NCBI GenBank assembly: GCA_007859745.1
Contig: SMLU01000001.1
Location: forward strand, 2,232,001 to 2,296,000
Direction of reading: 5' to 3'
Origin: Phycisphaerae bacterium RAS1
GTDB lineage: Bacteria; Planctomycetota; Phycisphaerae; UBA1845; Fen-1342
DNA: 64,000 bases
Both the position numbers and the translations under genes were made by a program. The notes beneath the pieces were generated by a model. That model saw nothing but the letters and a program-made list of their open reading frames with translations, had not been told where the DNA came from and did not search any database. The first letter of the stretch is position 1. Each line of letters opens with the position of its first letter. Positions 43,153 through 51,121 of the stretch are shown in pieces.

Positions 43153-44760
43153 ATGTGCCGTGACCAGCATCTGACTCGACGCGATTTTCTTCATGCCTCC
43201 GCCGGTCTGGCCGGCATGTACGTCATCGGCTGCGCTCCCGGCGGAGGCGAGGTCCGCCGCGCGCCTTCGGCCGCGTCGCAGCCCGCCGCGGCCGACGCCG
43301 ACATCGGCCCCGGCGATTGGCGCGGACTGGCCGACGCCGCGATGCAACGCGTTCGCCGCGGTGGGGCGGCGTATGGCGACATCCGCATCATCAAGACCAC
43401 GACGCAATCCGTCTTCGGCCAGGATCGTCGCATCGCAAACGTGAGCGACGGGCTGGATCGCGGCTTCGGGGTTCGCGTGCTGGTGAACGGGGCGTGGGGG
43501 TTCGCCGCCAGTTCGGTCATCAGCGCGGCCGAAGTGCGCCGCATCGCCGATCTGGCGCTCGAGATCGCGCGCGGCTCGGCGATGCAGATCAACGACCCGG
43601 TGCAGCTCGCGCCTGAGCCGGTGTACGAAGACACGGTCGTGACGCCGCGTCGGATCGATCCATTCTCCGTGCCGCTCGAGGACCGCACGGCCCTGCTCTT
43701 GGCGGTGATGGAGAAATTGCAGTCGCACAGCGGCGTCGCCCGCAGCTCCGCCAGCCTCTGGGCCCAGCGTGACATCAAGTTCTTCGCCTCGACGGAAGGC
43801 AGCCGCATCCGCTACGACCTGCTCGCGGTTCAGGGCGGCTTCTCGGCGACGGCGATTCACGAAGGCCGCTTCGCCACGCGGCGCTTCAGCACGCCGCACC
43901 TGCGCACCGGCTGGGAGATGATCGACGAAGCGGCGTTTCTGAACGAGGCCCCGCGCGTCGCGGAGCAGGCGGTCGAGAAGGTGCAGGCGCCGCAGGTCGA
44001 GCCGGGCCGGTACGACCTGGTGCTCGATCCGCAGCATCTGTCGCTGACGATTCATGAGTCGTGCGGGCATCCCACGGAACTGGATCGCGCCCTTGGCTAT
44101 GAGGCGAACTACGCGGGCACGTCGTTTCTGACGACTGATAAGCTGAACAACTTCCAATATGGCTCGCGCGAGGTGTCGATCGTCGCCGACAACCGCGAGC
44201 CGGGCTGCCTGGCTTCGACCGGCTACGACGACGACGGCGTCGAGGGCCAGCGCTGGCCGATCATTCAGCAGGGGCAATTCGTCGGCTACAGCACCAGCCG
44301 CGAGCTGGCCGGCAAGGTCCGCGAGCAGCGCTCGCGCGGCTCCTGCCGGGCGGACAGTTGGGCCAGCGTGCCGATCATCCGCATCGCCAACGTCGGGCTG
44401 GAGCCGGGGACGGGGCGACTTGATGACATGATCGCGGATGTGAAGCGCGGGATTTACATCGAAGGCCACGACTCGTTCAGCATCGACCAGCGGCGCTACA
44501 ATTTCCAGTTCGGCGGAGACGCGTTCTGGCTGATTGAGAACGGCAAGCGCAAGGGCATGCTGCGCGACGTGATCTACACTGGCATCACCAGCGAGTTCTG
44601 GAACAGTTGCGACGCGGTGGCCGATTTGACGCACCGCAAGCGCTTCGGCTTCATCAACTGCGGCAAGGGGCAGCCGGGGCAGAGCGGGTGGATGACGCAC
44701 GCGGCGAGTCATGCGCGGTTTCGGGGGGTGAATGTGATTGCGGGGAAGACGGCGACGTGA
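43153..44760 (+). CDS. TldD/PmbA family metalloprotease, probable Tat-exported lipoprotein
   Basis: A 535-residue protein with the TldD-type metal-binding signature HESCGHPTELDRALGYEANYAG (HExxxH) near residue 300, and RTDSW-like RADSW and RSRGSC segments further on. The N-terminus HLTRRDFLHASAGLAG is a twin-arginine signal, followed by VIGC, a possible lipobox. TldD and its partner PmbA/TldE form a protease complex in many bacteria. Here TldE is not in the window. I chose the ATG at 43153 over 43147 because GGAG is 9 bases upstream of it and only 3 from the other. An exported TldD is common in planctomycetes and some other groups. Confidence 0.88.
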   Translation: MCRDQHLTRRDFLHASAGLAGMYVIGCAPGGGEVRRAPSAASQPAAADADIGPGDWRGLADAAMQRVRRGGAAYGDIRIIKTTTQSVFGQDRRIANVSDGLDRGFGVRVLVNGAWGFAASSVISAAEVRRIADLALEIARGSAMQINDPVQLAPEPVYEDTVVTPRRIDPFSVPLEDRTALLLAVMEKLQSHSGVARSSASLWAQRDIKFFASTEGSRIRYDLLAVQGGFSATAIHEGRFATRRFSTPHLRTGWEMIDEAAFLNEAPRVAEQAVEKVQAPQVEPGRYDLVLDPQHLSLTIHESCGHPTELDRALGYEANYAGTSFLTTDKLNNFQYGSREVSIVADNREPGCLASTGYDDDGVEGQRWPIIQQGQFVGYSTSRELAGKVREQRSRGSCRADSWASVPIIRIANVGLEPGTGRLDDMIADVKRGIYIEGHDSFSIDQRRYNFQFGGDAFWLIENGKRKGMLRDVIYTGITSEFWNSCDAVADLTHRKRFGFINCGKGQPGQSGWMTHAASHARFRGVNVIAGKTAT

Positions 44761-45580
44761 GCGGGGAGTAGCGAGTAGCGAGTAGCGAGTAGCGAATAGC
44801 GAGTGAAGAGGGCTGAAGGCCGAAAGCTGAAGGCTGAAAGCTCATGGCTGAATGCCGATCCGAGCCGCGACTGTGAGGGAACGGGAGTTTCGCGCGCCGC
44901 CGGCTTCCGCGCGCGGATGAGGGTGTGGTTGGGTATTCACTTGTCAAAGAGCCCGGTGGCCGCTGCCGCGGGCCGGGAGATTTCGAGCCGGTGCTTCCGG
45001 GATCGCTGGGTGCGCGGGAGTTCAGAGTAGCGAGTAGCGAGTAGCGAGCTGGGAAGGCCGAATTCTGAATGTCGAATGTCGAATGTCGAATATCGAATTC
45101 AGACCGCCGGACTTCCGGATCGCTGCTGCGCGCCTGGCACGCTGAAATTGAGAGGGGGAGCAGGGAAGCGGCGCGGCCGTCGACGGGAGGCGCGATTCGG
45201 CGAGCGTCGTTCTGGTCCGCAACGACCCCCCTCGGATCGTCCCTATTCCCTAAAGACGACCGCGCGGGCTCTGCGGATCCTGGGCACGGAACCACGGATC
45301 TAGGATAGCACACATTTTTAGAAAATCAAGGAATCACCGGCGAGGGGCGCGTGGCATACTCGCGGCCCTTGGCGAGCATGCTATTGCCATGGCGGGAAAG
45401 TGTACCGGGACCGGTGGCAGCATGGCTGCCAACGGCCGCAGCCACGCCACCCAACGCTGCCATGCCGCCCGCCGTTCCAAACCAGGAAGCACTTTGTAGT
45501 TGGTGTGATTCAGGCGGTTGGTAGCATGAGCGGACGAGAAACGGTGTGCGGAATCGGCTCGACTTGCACACGGAGGCGTC
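44761..45580. other. Gene-poor stretch with simple repeats
   Basis: 820 bases without a convincing gene. It holds AGTAGCG heptamer runs at about 44767-44805 and 45026-45050, GAATGTC runs at about 45062-45100, the variant GAGCCGCGACTGTGAGGGA, and an AT-richer patch near 45310-45340 that may carry the promoter of the small gene at 45581. Frames across it have shadow-like composition. Confidence 0.6.
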
Positions 45581-45865
45581 ATGCCTGCGAACGGCGCAAC
45601 GACGGCTTCCACGGAAACGGGAGCGCTGATCGCGCTGATATTCGCTGGCGTACTGGCCGCCGGGCTGGGCGTGCTGCTGCTGCGCGCCGCGTTCGGCACC
45701 GCCCGGCGGCGTGATTGGGGGGACGCCCGTGGCGACTTCGATGGTGATGGCGGGGGCATCTGCGCCGGTTTCGGCGGACCCAGCGGACACGACGCACATG
45801 GGGAGGCGGACGGCGGGGGTGCCGGCGACGGCGGATGCGGGGGCGGCGACGGAGGCGGAGAGTAG
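45581..45865 (+). CDS. Small membrane protein with Gly/Cys-rich tail
   Basis: A 94-residue protein with a good ribosome binding site (GGAGG, 4 bases before the ATG). One transmembrane segment (ALIALIFAGVLAAGLGVLLL) is followed by an Asp/Gly/Cys/His-rich tail ending GDGGCGGGDGGGE. The architecture, a short anchor followed by a Gly-rich acidic tail, is seen in many small uncharacterised membrane proteins. Could bind metal. No family recognised. Confidence 0.6.
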   Translation: MPANGATTASTETGALIALIFAGVLAAGLGVLLLRAAFGTARRRDWGDARGDFDGDGGGICAGFGGPSGHDAHGEADGGGAGDGGCGGGDGGGE

Positions 45866-46113
45866 TCTGCCGCACGACGCAAGGGAGGCTGCCCGCCGCC
45901 CTCGCAACCCATCAGCGCCGCACCGGGGCGTGTTTCGCGCGGACCGGCTCGAAAAAGGTATGGACACGTGGCCGATGAACGAAGATACTGTACAAACAGA
46001 TCAGTGGCGCGCGCGGAGGTCGGCGGCCTGACCAACCGTGCCGCCCGTCCGAAATGCCTCGCAAGGCGAACAGCCGGAGAACTGAAGAGGTAAACGTACA
46101 CGAGGAAATCGTC

Positions 46114-46662
46114 GTGGCCGAAACCAGATCTCGACAATCTGCGGCGATGCTCGGCCTTGTCTGTTTGATCGCTGTCGGAATAGTAGGATGTCCCGAGTTG
46201 GGAATTGGGCCATTAGGCCCAATTGTCACGACGAGTATTCCTCCTGGCATATATGCGGGAAGGACTGACTATTCGCTTCGAATCACGTCGACGGGTGGGC
46301 TTGATCAAACGGAACCGTATTCTACATCTCTGAGCGAGGTGGTTGACGAGAACGGACTGCCTCTGCTTCAACCAGACGCAATCGTTCCGCGTACGAACGC
46401 AACGGTTTCCAAAGACTTGGGAGGGACACAAATATCGCTCCGTGTAACTTCCGTTACGGCTTCAGGTTCGCGTGTTGTGATCGGATACGACTTCACGATG
46501 GTGATTAGCGGAGTGCGCTTTCAGGGATTTGGCTCATCGACATATTCGTACAGTGATCCAGACGAACTGACTTTGCTTGATGAGTTTTTTGCATCAAGCG
46601 ATCTTGTCAATGGCGCTGTACTGACGCTTTCAGCATCCGGCAGCGGTGCGTATCAACGTTAG
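46114..46662 (+). CDS. Hypothetical lipoprotein
   Basis: A 182-residue lipoprotein candidate. GTG start with GAGGAAA 6 bases upstream. Signal peptide and lipobox AVGIVGC. Mature part is Ser/Thr-rich and beta-like (TTSIPPGIYAGRTDYSLRITST..., SASGSRVVIGYDFTMVI). The DNA is visibly less GC-rich than neighbouring genes, as is the following gene. An ATG at 46054 is an alternative start but gives an unusual N-terminus. Function unknown. Confidence 0.7.
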   Translation: MAETRSRQSAAMLGLVCLIAVGIVGCPELGIGPLGPIVTTSIPPGIYAGRTDYSLRITSTGGLDQTEPYSTSLSEVVDENGLPLLQPDAIVPRTNATVSKDLGGTQISLRVTSVTASGSRVVIGYDFTMVISGVRFQGFGSSTYSYSDPDELTLLDEFFASSDLVNGAVLTLSASGSGAYQR

Positions 46663-46817
46663 CGCCGACGTGTCGTCCCCGCGGCTGTTGGTGAGGATCT
46701 GTTGCTTTGAAGGGAGGGCACACTGGGACAGGAAGCGGCTTGACTGCCAACGGCTGCAGGCATGCTGCCGGTCGCTCATGTTGAGGGACGCTGCTGTTTC
46801 GAGGATGGAGTCTCCGA

Positions 46818-47411
46818 ATGGCGTTGACGTTCTTGTCCGCAGATTCGAATAAGGAAGTCCTGCACGAGGTCTCCACCAAAGGAGACGTTCGCCGTCGTGA
46901 TTTGACGAAGCAACGAAACGAAAAGCTACAAGACTTCCAGTCGCGAAAGATGCGCCACTCGACAGTGTGCGCTGGCGATCTCGCGCGAATACGCCTCGAA
47001 CACGCCCGGGCATGTGCCCAGGATTACTGCAACGCGGTGTTTCAGGTCGTGGAGGCCGATGGCATCGCCCTCACACCGGGGCAGCTAGCCGAAATCGGAA
47101 AGCACGTAGTGATCCTCATATCGGCGTTGCAGCGAGAATGCGAGACTGATATTCACAGCGAGCTCGACCACATGGCGGTCTCGAGCGTGTCGGCGCAAAT
47201 GTTGGATGCGAACAGGCAGCGGTTTGAAGCCCTTATGAAGGAGGTTCAGAGAGAAATAGACGTGCGCGGCTCTCAGTTGAAGCGAAAACTCCGCAAGGAT
47301 ATGAGCACATCCTGGAAACAGCGCCGAGAGCAAGGCATTTGGGTACTGATTGGAGTGGGAGTTACGCTGCTCACGCAATGGCTGCTGCGAACGCTCGGAC
47401 TTCCCCCGTAG
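46818..47411 (+). CDS. Hypothetical protein with C-terminal membrane anchor
   Basis: A 197-residue protein, mostly helical and charged (CAQDYCNAVFQVVEADG, VQREIDVRGSQLKRKLRK), with a single C-terminal hydrophobic helix (GIWVLIGVGVTLLTQWLL). Likely a tail-anchored or inner-membrane protein facing the cytoplasm. It shares lower GC content with the preceding lipoprotein gene, from which a 155-base gap separates it. No family recognised. Confidence 0.65.
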   Translation: MALTFLSADSNKEVLHEVSTKGDVRRRDLTKQRNEKLQDFQSRKMRHSTVCAGDLARIRLEHARACAQDYCNAVFQVVEADGIALTPGQLAEIGKHVVILISALQRECETDIHSELDHMAVSSVSAQMLDANRQRFEALMKEVQREIDVRGSQLKRKLRKDMSTSWKQRREQGIWVLIGVGVTLLTQWLLRTLGLPP

Positions 47412-47443
47412 GGCGGGGTGGCACGGTTTGTTCTCCAAGCTTG

Positions 47444-47532
47444 GTAGGGTGGGTTGAGCGCCGCGAAACCCACCGATTCTCGCGCGGTGCCGTCCGCGCG
47501 CGGTGGGTTTCGCTTCGCTTAACCCACCCTAC
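47444..47532. repeat. GTAG-footed palindrome pair, GGTGGGTT type
   Basis: GTAGGGTGGGTTGAGCGCCG...AAACCCACC at the left and GGTGGGTTTCGCTTCGCTT...AACCCACCCTAC at the right, each a hairpin with a GTAG foot, opposed to one another. A solo copy lies at 48121-48151. It is a different REP sequence class from the one beside the RAYT gene. Confidence 0.8.
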
Positions 47533-47554
47533 CGTTTGCTATCGGCTATCAACA

Positions 47555-48076
47555 TCACGCCTCGCGCCAGCCGAGCGAGACCCACGGAATGTCGACGCCG
47601 AAATCCAGGCGCAGCCGCAGGCTGAGCTGGGCCGCGTGGTGCTGGATGTGGCGCGTGTTGTAGACGTACAGCTCCGCCCGGCTGAATGTCCGCCGCGGCA
47701 GGCCGCAGGGGGCCGCGAGAGACTCGGCTGTTTCCGCCGCGATCACCTCGGCCAGCTTCGAGCGGCAATGCCGGACATAGAGCTGGATGGTGGGCCGGTC
47801 GTAGAGCAACTGCTGCGGGCGATCCTCGAGTTCCTCGTAGTCGCGGAAGAAATCGGCGTGGGCGAGGTGAAACGGCTGGCGGCGGAAGGCCAGCTCATCG
47901 TCGCGGCCGAGATAGAGGTCGGCAAAGATGAGCGTGTGCAGGGCGACCTGGCAGAATTTCAGGTTGGCGACCGGGGCGTTCCAGGCGGCCTCGGGGCAGC
48001 GCTCGATGCAGAGGTTCAGCGTGGACAGGGCGGCGTTGAACTGGCCGGCGAGGAGGGTCTTGAGCGGGTCTGACAT
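47555..48076 (-). CDS. DinB-like four-helix protein
   Basis: A 173-residue cytoplasmic protein resembling the DinB/YfiT four-helix bundle superfamily: N-terminal helix FNAALSTLNLCIERCPEAAWN, a first metal-type His (QVALHTLIFADLYL), and the C-terminal NTRHIQHHAAQLSLRLR with two further His, the usual triad layout. The ATG at 48076 gives MSDPLKTLL as N-terminus. Some members are metal-dependent thiol S-transferases, others are of unknown function. Confidence 0.75.
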   Translation of the reverse strand: MSDPLKTLLAGQFNAALSTLNLCIERCPEAAWNAPVANLKFCQVALHTLIFADLYLGRDDELAFRRQPFHLAHADFFRDYEELEDRPQQLLYDRPTIQLYVRHCRSKLAEVIAAETAESLAAPCGLPRRTFSRAELYVYNTRHIQHHAAQLSLRLRLDFGVDIPWVSLGWREA

Positions 48077-48120
48077 GGGTTTGAATCCTACGCCGACGTT
48101 GTCGACGATCAAACAGCCGT

Positions 48121-48151
48121 GGTGGGTTTCGCTTCGCTCAACCCACCCTAC
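48121..48151. repeat. GTAG-footed palindrome, GGTGGGTT type, solo
   Basis: GGTGGGTTTCGCTTCGCTC followed by AACCCACCCTAC. Same class as 47444-47532. It lies between two minus-strand genes. Confidence 0.75.
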
Positions 48152-48161
48152 CGTGGCTCCC

Positions 48162-50969
48162 TTATGGCCGCGGCCTCAAGATCACGAATTGCTGCTTGCC
48201 CGTCGAATCGGCGGCGACCGTCGTAATCTCACCGGACCCGTTGACGGCGGTGGCGTTCAGGTAGGCGAGGCCTGCTGAATCGTCGAGTATTTCGGAGATC
48301 AACTGCGTGCCGTCTTCCAAGGTCCACACCCAGCCGAACAGGGCAGTGCCGAAGCGCGCGGTGCCCACCACGATTCCGCCGCTGCTGACCGCGTTGGCGT
48401 TGCTGGCGTCGGCGCCGGCCGGATGGATGCTGATGGGATCGTCATCGCCCATCCAGACGACCGCCCGATACGCCGCCGTCGCGCCGCTGCCGACGAACGA
48501 GGCGCCGGCCACGTAGTCGCCCTGTGTGCTCGTCGCATAACTCGGTTGTCCGGCCGTCAGCGATGGCAGCTCCGTCCGCGTCGCGTAATTGACGCCTGAC
48601 CAGGTGACCGCCTTGGGGATCAGTCCCTCCCTGCCGACGATCCGTATTCCGTCACGATCAATGGCCGCGGCCACCGCGCGGCGCTGCGCATCCAGCGTCG
48701 GCAATTCAGTCGTCCCGCCGTCGCGCCAGAAGATAGCGCGCGTGCGGCCCTGCGCGTCGGTGGAAACGCCCACCGCCGTCCCGTCTTCCGCGATGCCGTA
48801 AATCGATCCCTCGACGTCGCCCGCGAGTAGGTCGATCAATGTGAGATCCGCCACTCGCGGTTCGAGATTCTCCAGTCGGATGACGAACGGCTGCGGATTC
48901 TCGGCGTTGCTTGAGACGATCAATTCGCCGCCGGCCAGGCAGGTGTCCGTGATCGCGTGCAGGCTGAGCGAGAGCAAATCGAACACGCTCAGATCGACAA
49001 AGAACGGCTCTTCATCGGGCGTCACGGCCGCCTTCCGCGGCGAGCCGGTCACCGGCCCGTAGTTCAATGTCACCAGGCCGTTTTCGTTGGAGTCGGTTGG
49101 CGTCAGCGGGAAGTCCCCCACGCCGGCCGGCGCCTCAATGGGAATCACAGCATAGCCGTTGGCCGGGATTCGGGACGCTGGAGTGCCGACTTCGGCCACT
49201 CGGCATCCGTTGCGCGCATTGCAGCGCTGCCCGCCGAACCCGAGCCCACCGAATTGGTCGCTGGCGGTCCCGTCCGGCTCGTCGGTCGGCGTGCCCATTC
49301 CGCGGCTGCCAGCGGCAAAACTGGTGCCGCCCGGATTGCCTGCATCGCCGGGGCCTTCGCCGTCGCCGCCGTTGCCCGCCTTGCCGCCCTCGGCGCGGGC
49401 GATACCTCCGGGCCGGGCGTTGACGCCGTCGCCGCCATTGCCGCCGCGGGCTTGTGCGAAACCGCCGTCGCCGCCATTCTGGCCGGCGGAGGGCGGCGGC
49501 TTGCAGCATGATGCGCCGTTCATTCCGTTACCGCCCTTGGCAAAAGCGTCCCCGCCCTTGCCGCTCGCAAACAGCTCAAGCGTCTGGCCGGGCGCGATCG
49601 CGACCGTGCAATTGCCGCCCTTTCCCCCGCTCGCATCGGCAGACGTGTTCGCCGCGGTCGAGCCGCCGACCGGCCCGCCGCTGCCGCCGAAGGCCTTTCC
49701 CGCGCCTCCGTCGCCGCCGAACGTGCTGCGCCCCAAGAGGACGAAAACCTCGCTCTCGGCGAGCTTGACGGCGGTTTTCGCAGACGAGTTCCCGCCGTCG
49801 CCGCCGAATCCGAACGCGCGGCCGCCCCGGCCGGTCCCGGTTCCGTTGCCGGCCTCAGCAATCGCAAAGCCACCGTGGCCGCCGCGAAATGCGCCGTCGC
49901 CGCCGCGAGCGCCGCGCTTGGCGTCAACGAATCCCTCCTTGCCCGCCGGATCCCAGCAGGGCATGGCGTTCTGCTGGGTCAGCCGCGATTTTGAATAGGC
50001 GCGGCTTCGCGGCGCGCGGGGCTTGGCCGCGTCCTGATCGTCGTCCCGCCCGGCGTTGCCGCCGTTCCCGCCGATGCCGCCGTCGAGAATCAGCGCAGAG
50101 TCGCCGGTCAACAGCAGCAACGTAGAACCGTCGGTGCTGGAGATTTCATCAAACGAAAGTCCCTCAAGCGAAGCCGCGCTCAGATTGGCCGCTCCGGAGT
50201 CGCCGCCCCGGCCGCCCTCGACGTTCGTTCCGGTCACGCCGTCAGCTTCGGCCGGCACGACGACATCCGCCGCGCCGCCTTGCCCACCGTTGCCAAGGAC
50301 GAGGTTGGCTTCGCCCGCGGGATCGAAGCGCAAAACGCTCGCGGCGCTGATGGTCACGTCGCCGCCCTTGCCGCCCTTGCCTCCCTTGGCCGAAACCTCG
50401 CCCTCCGCGCTCATTTCGGCGATCGCATTGACAAGCTGGCCGTTGGCGCCGTTCCCGCCCGTGACGCGCGCTGCCCGTCCAATCACGACGTTTGCTTTCG
50501 ATTTGATCGAGACGGCGCCTCCGTCGCCGCCGTCCTGTCCTGAACCGCCGCTGCCTTGCTGCGAGGCGGACTCAACCTTCGGCGCATTCCCCGCGGCGAC
50601 GGTCCCATGAATCTCGACCGATTCATCCGCCTCGATCGACACGTTCGCGCCGCGCTGCGCTGCCGCGCGGCCGACGATCTTTCCGGCAACCACAACGCTG
50701 GACTTGGAGCGCAGCGTCAGGTCGCCGCCCGCGCTGATCGTCACCCCCTCGGGGATGTCGATCGAATCGGCGATCAGTTCGCCTTTGAGCGTCGCGTCCG
50801 CGCTGGGCGCATACGGACCATCGATCACGGTGGTCGTCGTGGCGGGCGGGTCGGCGCCGTTGTCATTGGTGAGCGGGGCGCCGTCGCCCTCCGGCGGAGG
50901 GGGACAGCCCGGAATGCAGAGCAGCAGGACGGCGCTCCCCAGGATCGCACGCGCATCGAACCTTGTCAT
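48162..50969 (-). CDS. Large Gly-rich lipoprotein with HAF-type repeat domain
   Basis: A 935-residue lipoprotein (lipobox LLCIPGC, Thr-rich linker). Residues about 50-650 are extremely rich in Gly, Ala and Asp with motifs like GGNGANGQ, GGKGGKGGDV, GGDGGNSS. Short beta-type repeats such as VSIKSKANVVIG and VTISAASVL suggest a repeated, possibly beta-solenoid, structure. The C-terminal 250 residues contain extracellular HAF repeats (GIAEDGTAVGVSTDAQGRTRAIFW, then AVVWMGDDD and WVWTLEDGTQL). Probably surface exposed. Preceded by AGAGGAAC. It is the third gene on the minus strand after the sigma factor and kinase, with a 150-base gap. Confidence 0.8.
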   Translation of the reverse strand: MTRFDARAILGSAVLLLCIPGCPPPPEGDGAPLTNDNGADPPATTTTVIDGPYAPSADATLKGELIADSIDIPEGVTISAGGDLTLRSKSSVVVAGKIVGRAAAQRGANVSIEADESVEIHGTVAAGNAPKVESASQQGSGGSGQDGGDGGAVSIKSKANVVIGRAARVTGGNGANGQLVNAIAEMSAEGEVSAKGGKGGKGGDVTISAASVLRFDPAGEANLVLGNGGQGGAADVVVPAEADGVTGTNVEGGRGGDSGAANLSAASLEGLSFDEISSTDGSTLLLLTGDSALILDGGIGGNGGNAGRDDDQDAAKPRAPRSRAYSKSRLTQQNAMPCWDPAGKEGFVDAKRGARGGDGAFRGGHGGFAIAEAGNGTGTGRGGRAFGFGGDGGNSSAKTAVKLAESEVFVLLGRSTFGGDGGAGKAFGGSGGPVGGSTAANTSADASGGKGGNCTVAIAPGQTLELFASGKGGDAFAKGGNGMNGASCCKPPPSAGQNGGDGGFAQARGGNGGDGVNARPGGIARAEGGKAGNGGDGEGPGDAGNPGGTSFAAGSRGMGTPTDEPDGTASDQFGGLGFGGQRCNARNGCRVAEVGTPASRIPANGYAVIPIEAPAGVGDFPLTPTDSNENGLVTLNYGPVTGSPRKAAVTPDEEPFFVDLSVFDLLSLSLHAITDTCLAGGELIVSSNAENPQPFVIRLENLEPRVADLTLIDLLAGDVEGSIYGIAEDGTAVGVSTDAQGRTRAIFWRDGGTTELPTLDAQRRAVAAAIDRDGIRIVGREGLIPKAVTWSGVNYATRTELPSLTAGQPSYATSTQGDYVAGASFVGSGATAAYRAVVWMGDDDPISIHPAGADASNANAVSSGGIVVGTARFGTALFGWVWTLEDGTQLISEILDDSAGLAYLNATAVNGSGEITTVAADSTGKQQFVILRPRP

Positions 50970-51121
50970 GGCGCGTTCCTCTAGCGTGGTGCCCAGACTA
51001 GTACGACAGAGCCCAGGAATTGGATTCACGGCCGTGCCCGAAACCCGGATCGGCACGCCGCAACGTCGATTATTGTACCGCGCTCCCAAACGGCCGGGCC
51101 CACTCAATCGTCAGAAGGCGT

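Noticed and set aside
45326-46137. Minus-strand frames of 210-270 residues
   Set aside because: They oppose the small membrane protein gene that has a good ribosome binding site, and their composition is shadow-like.
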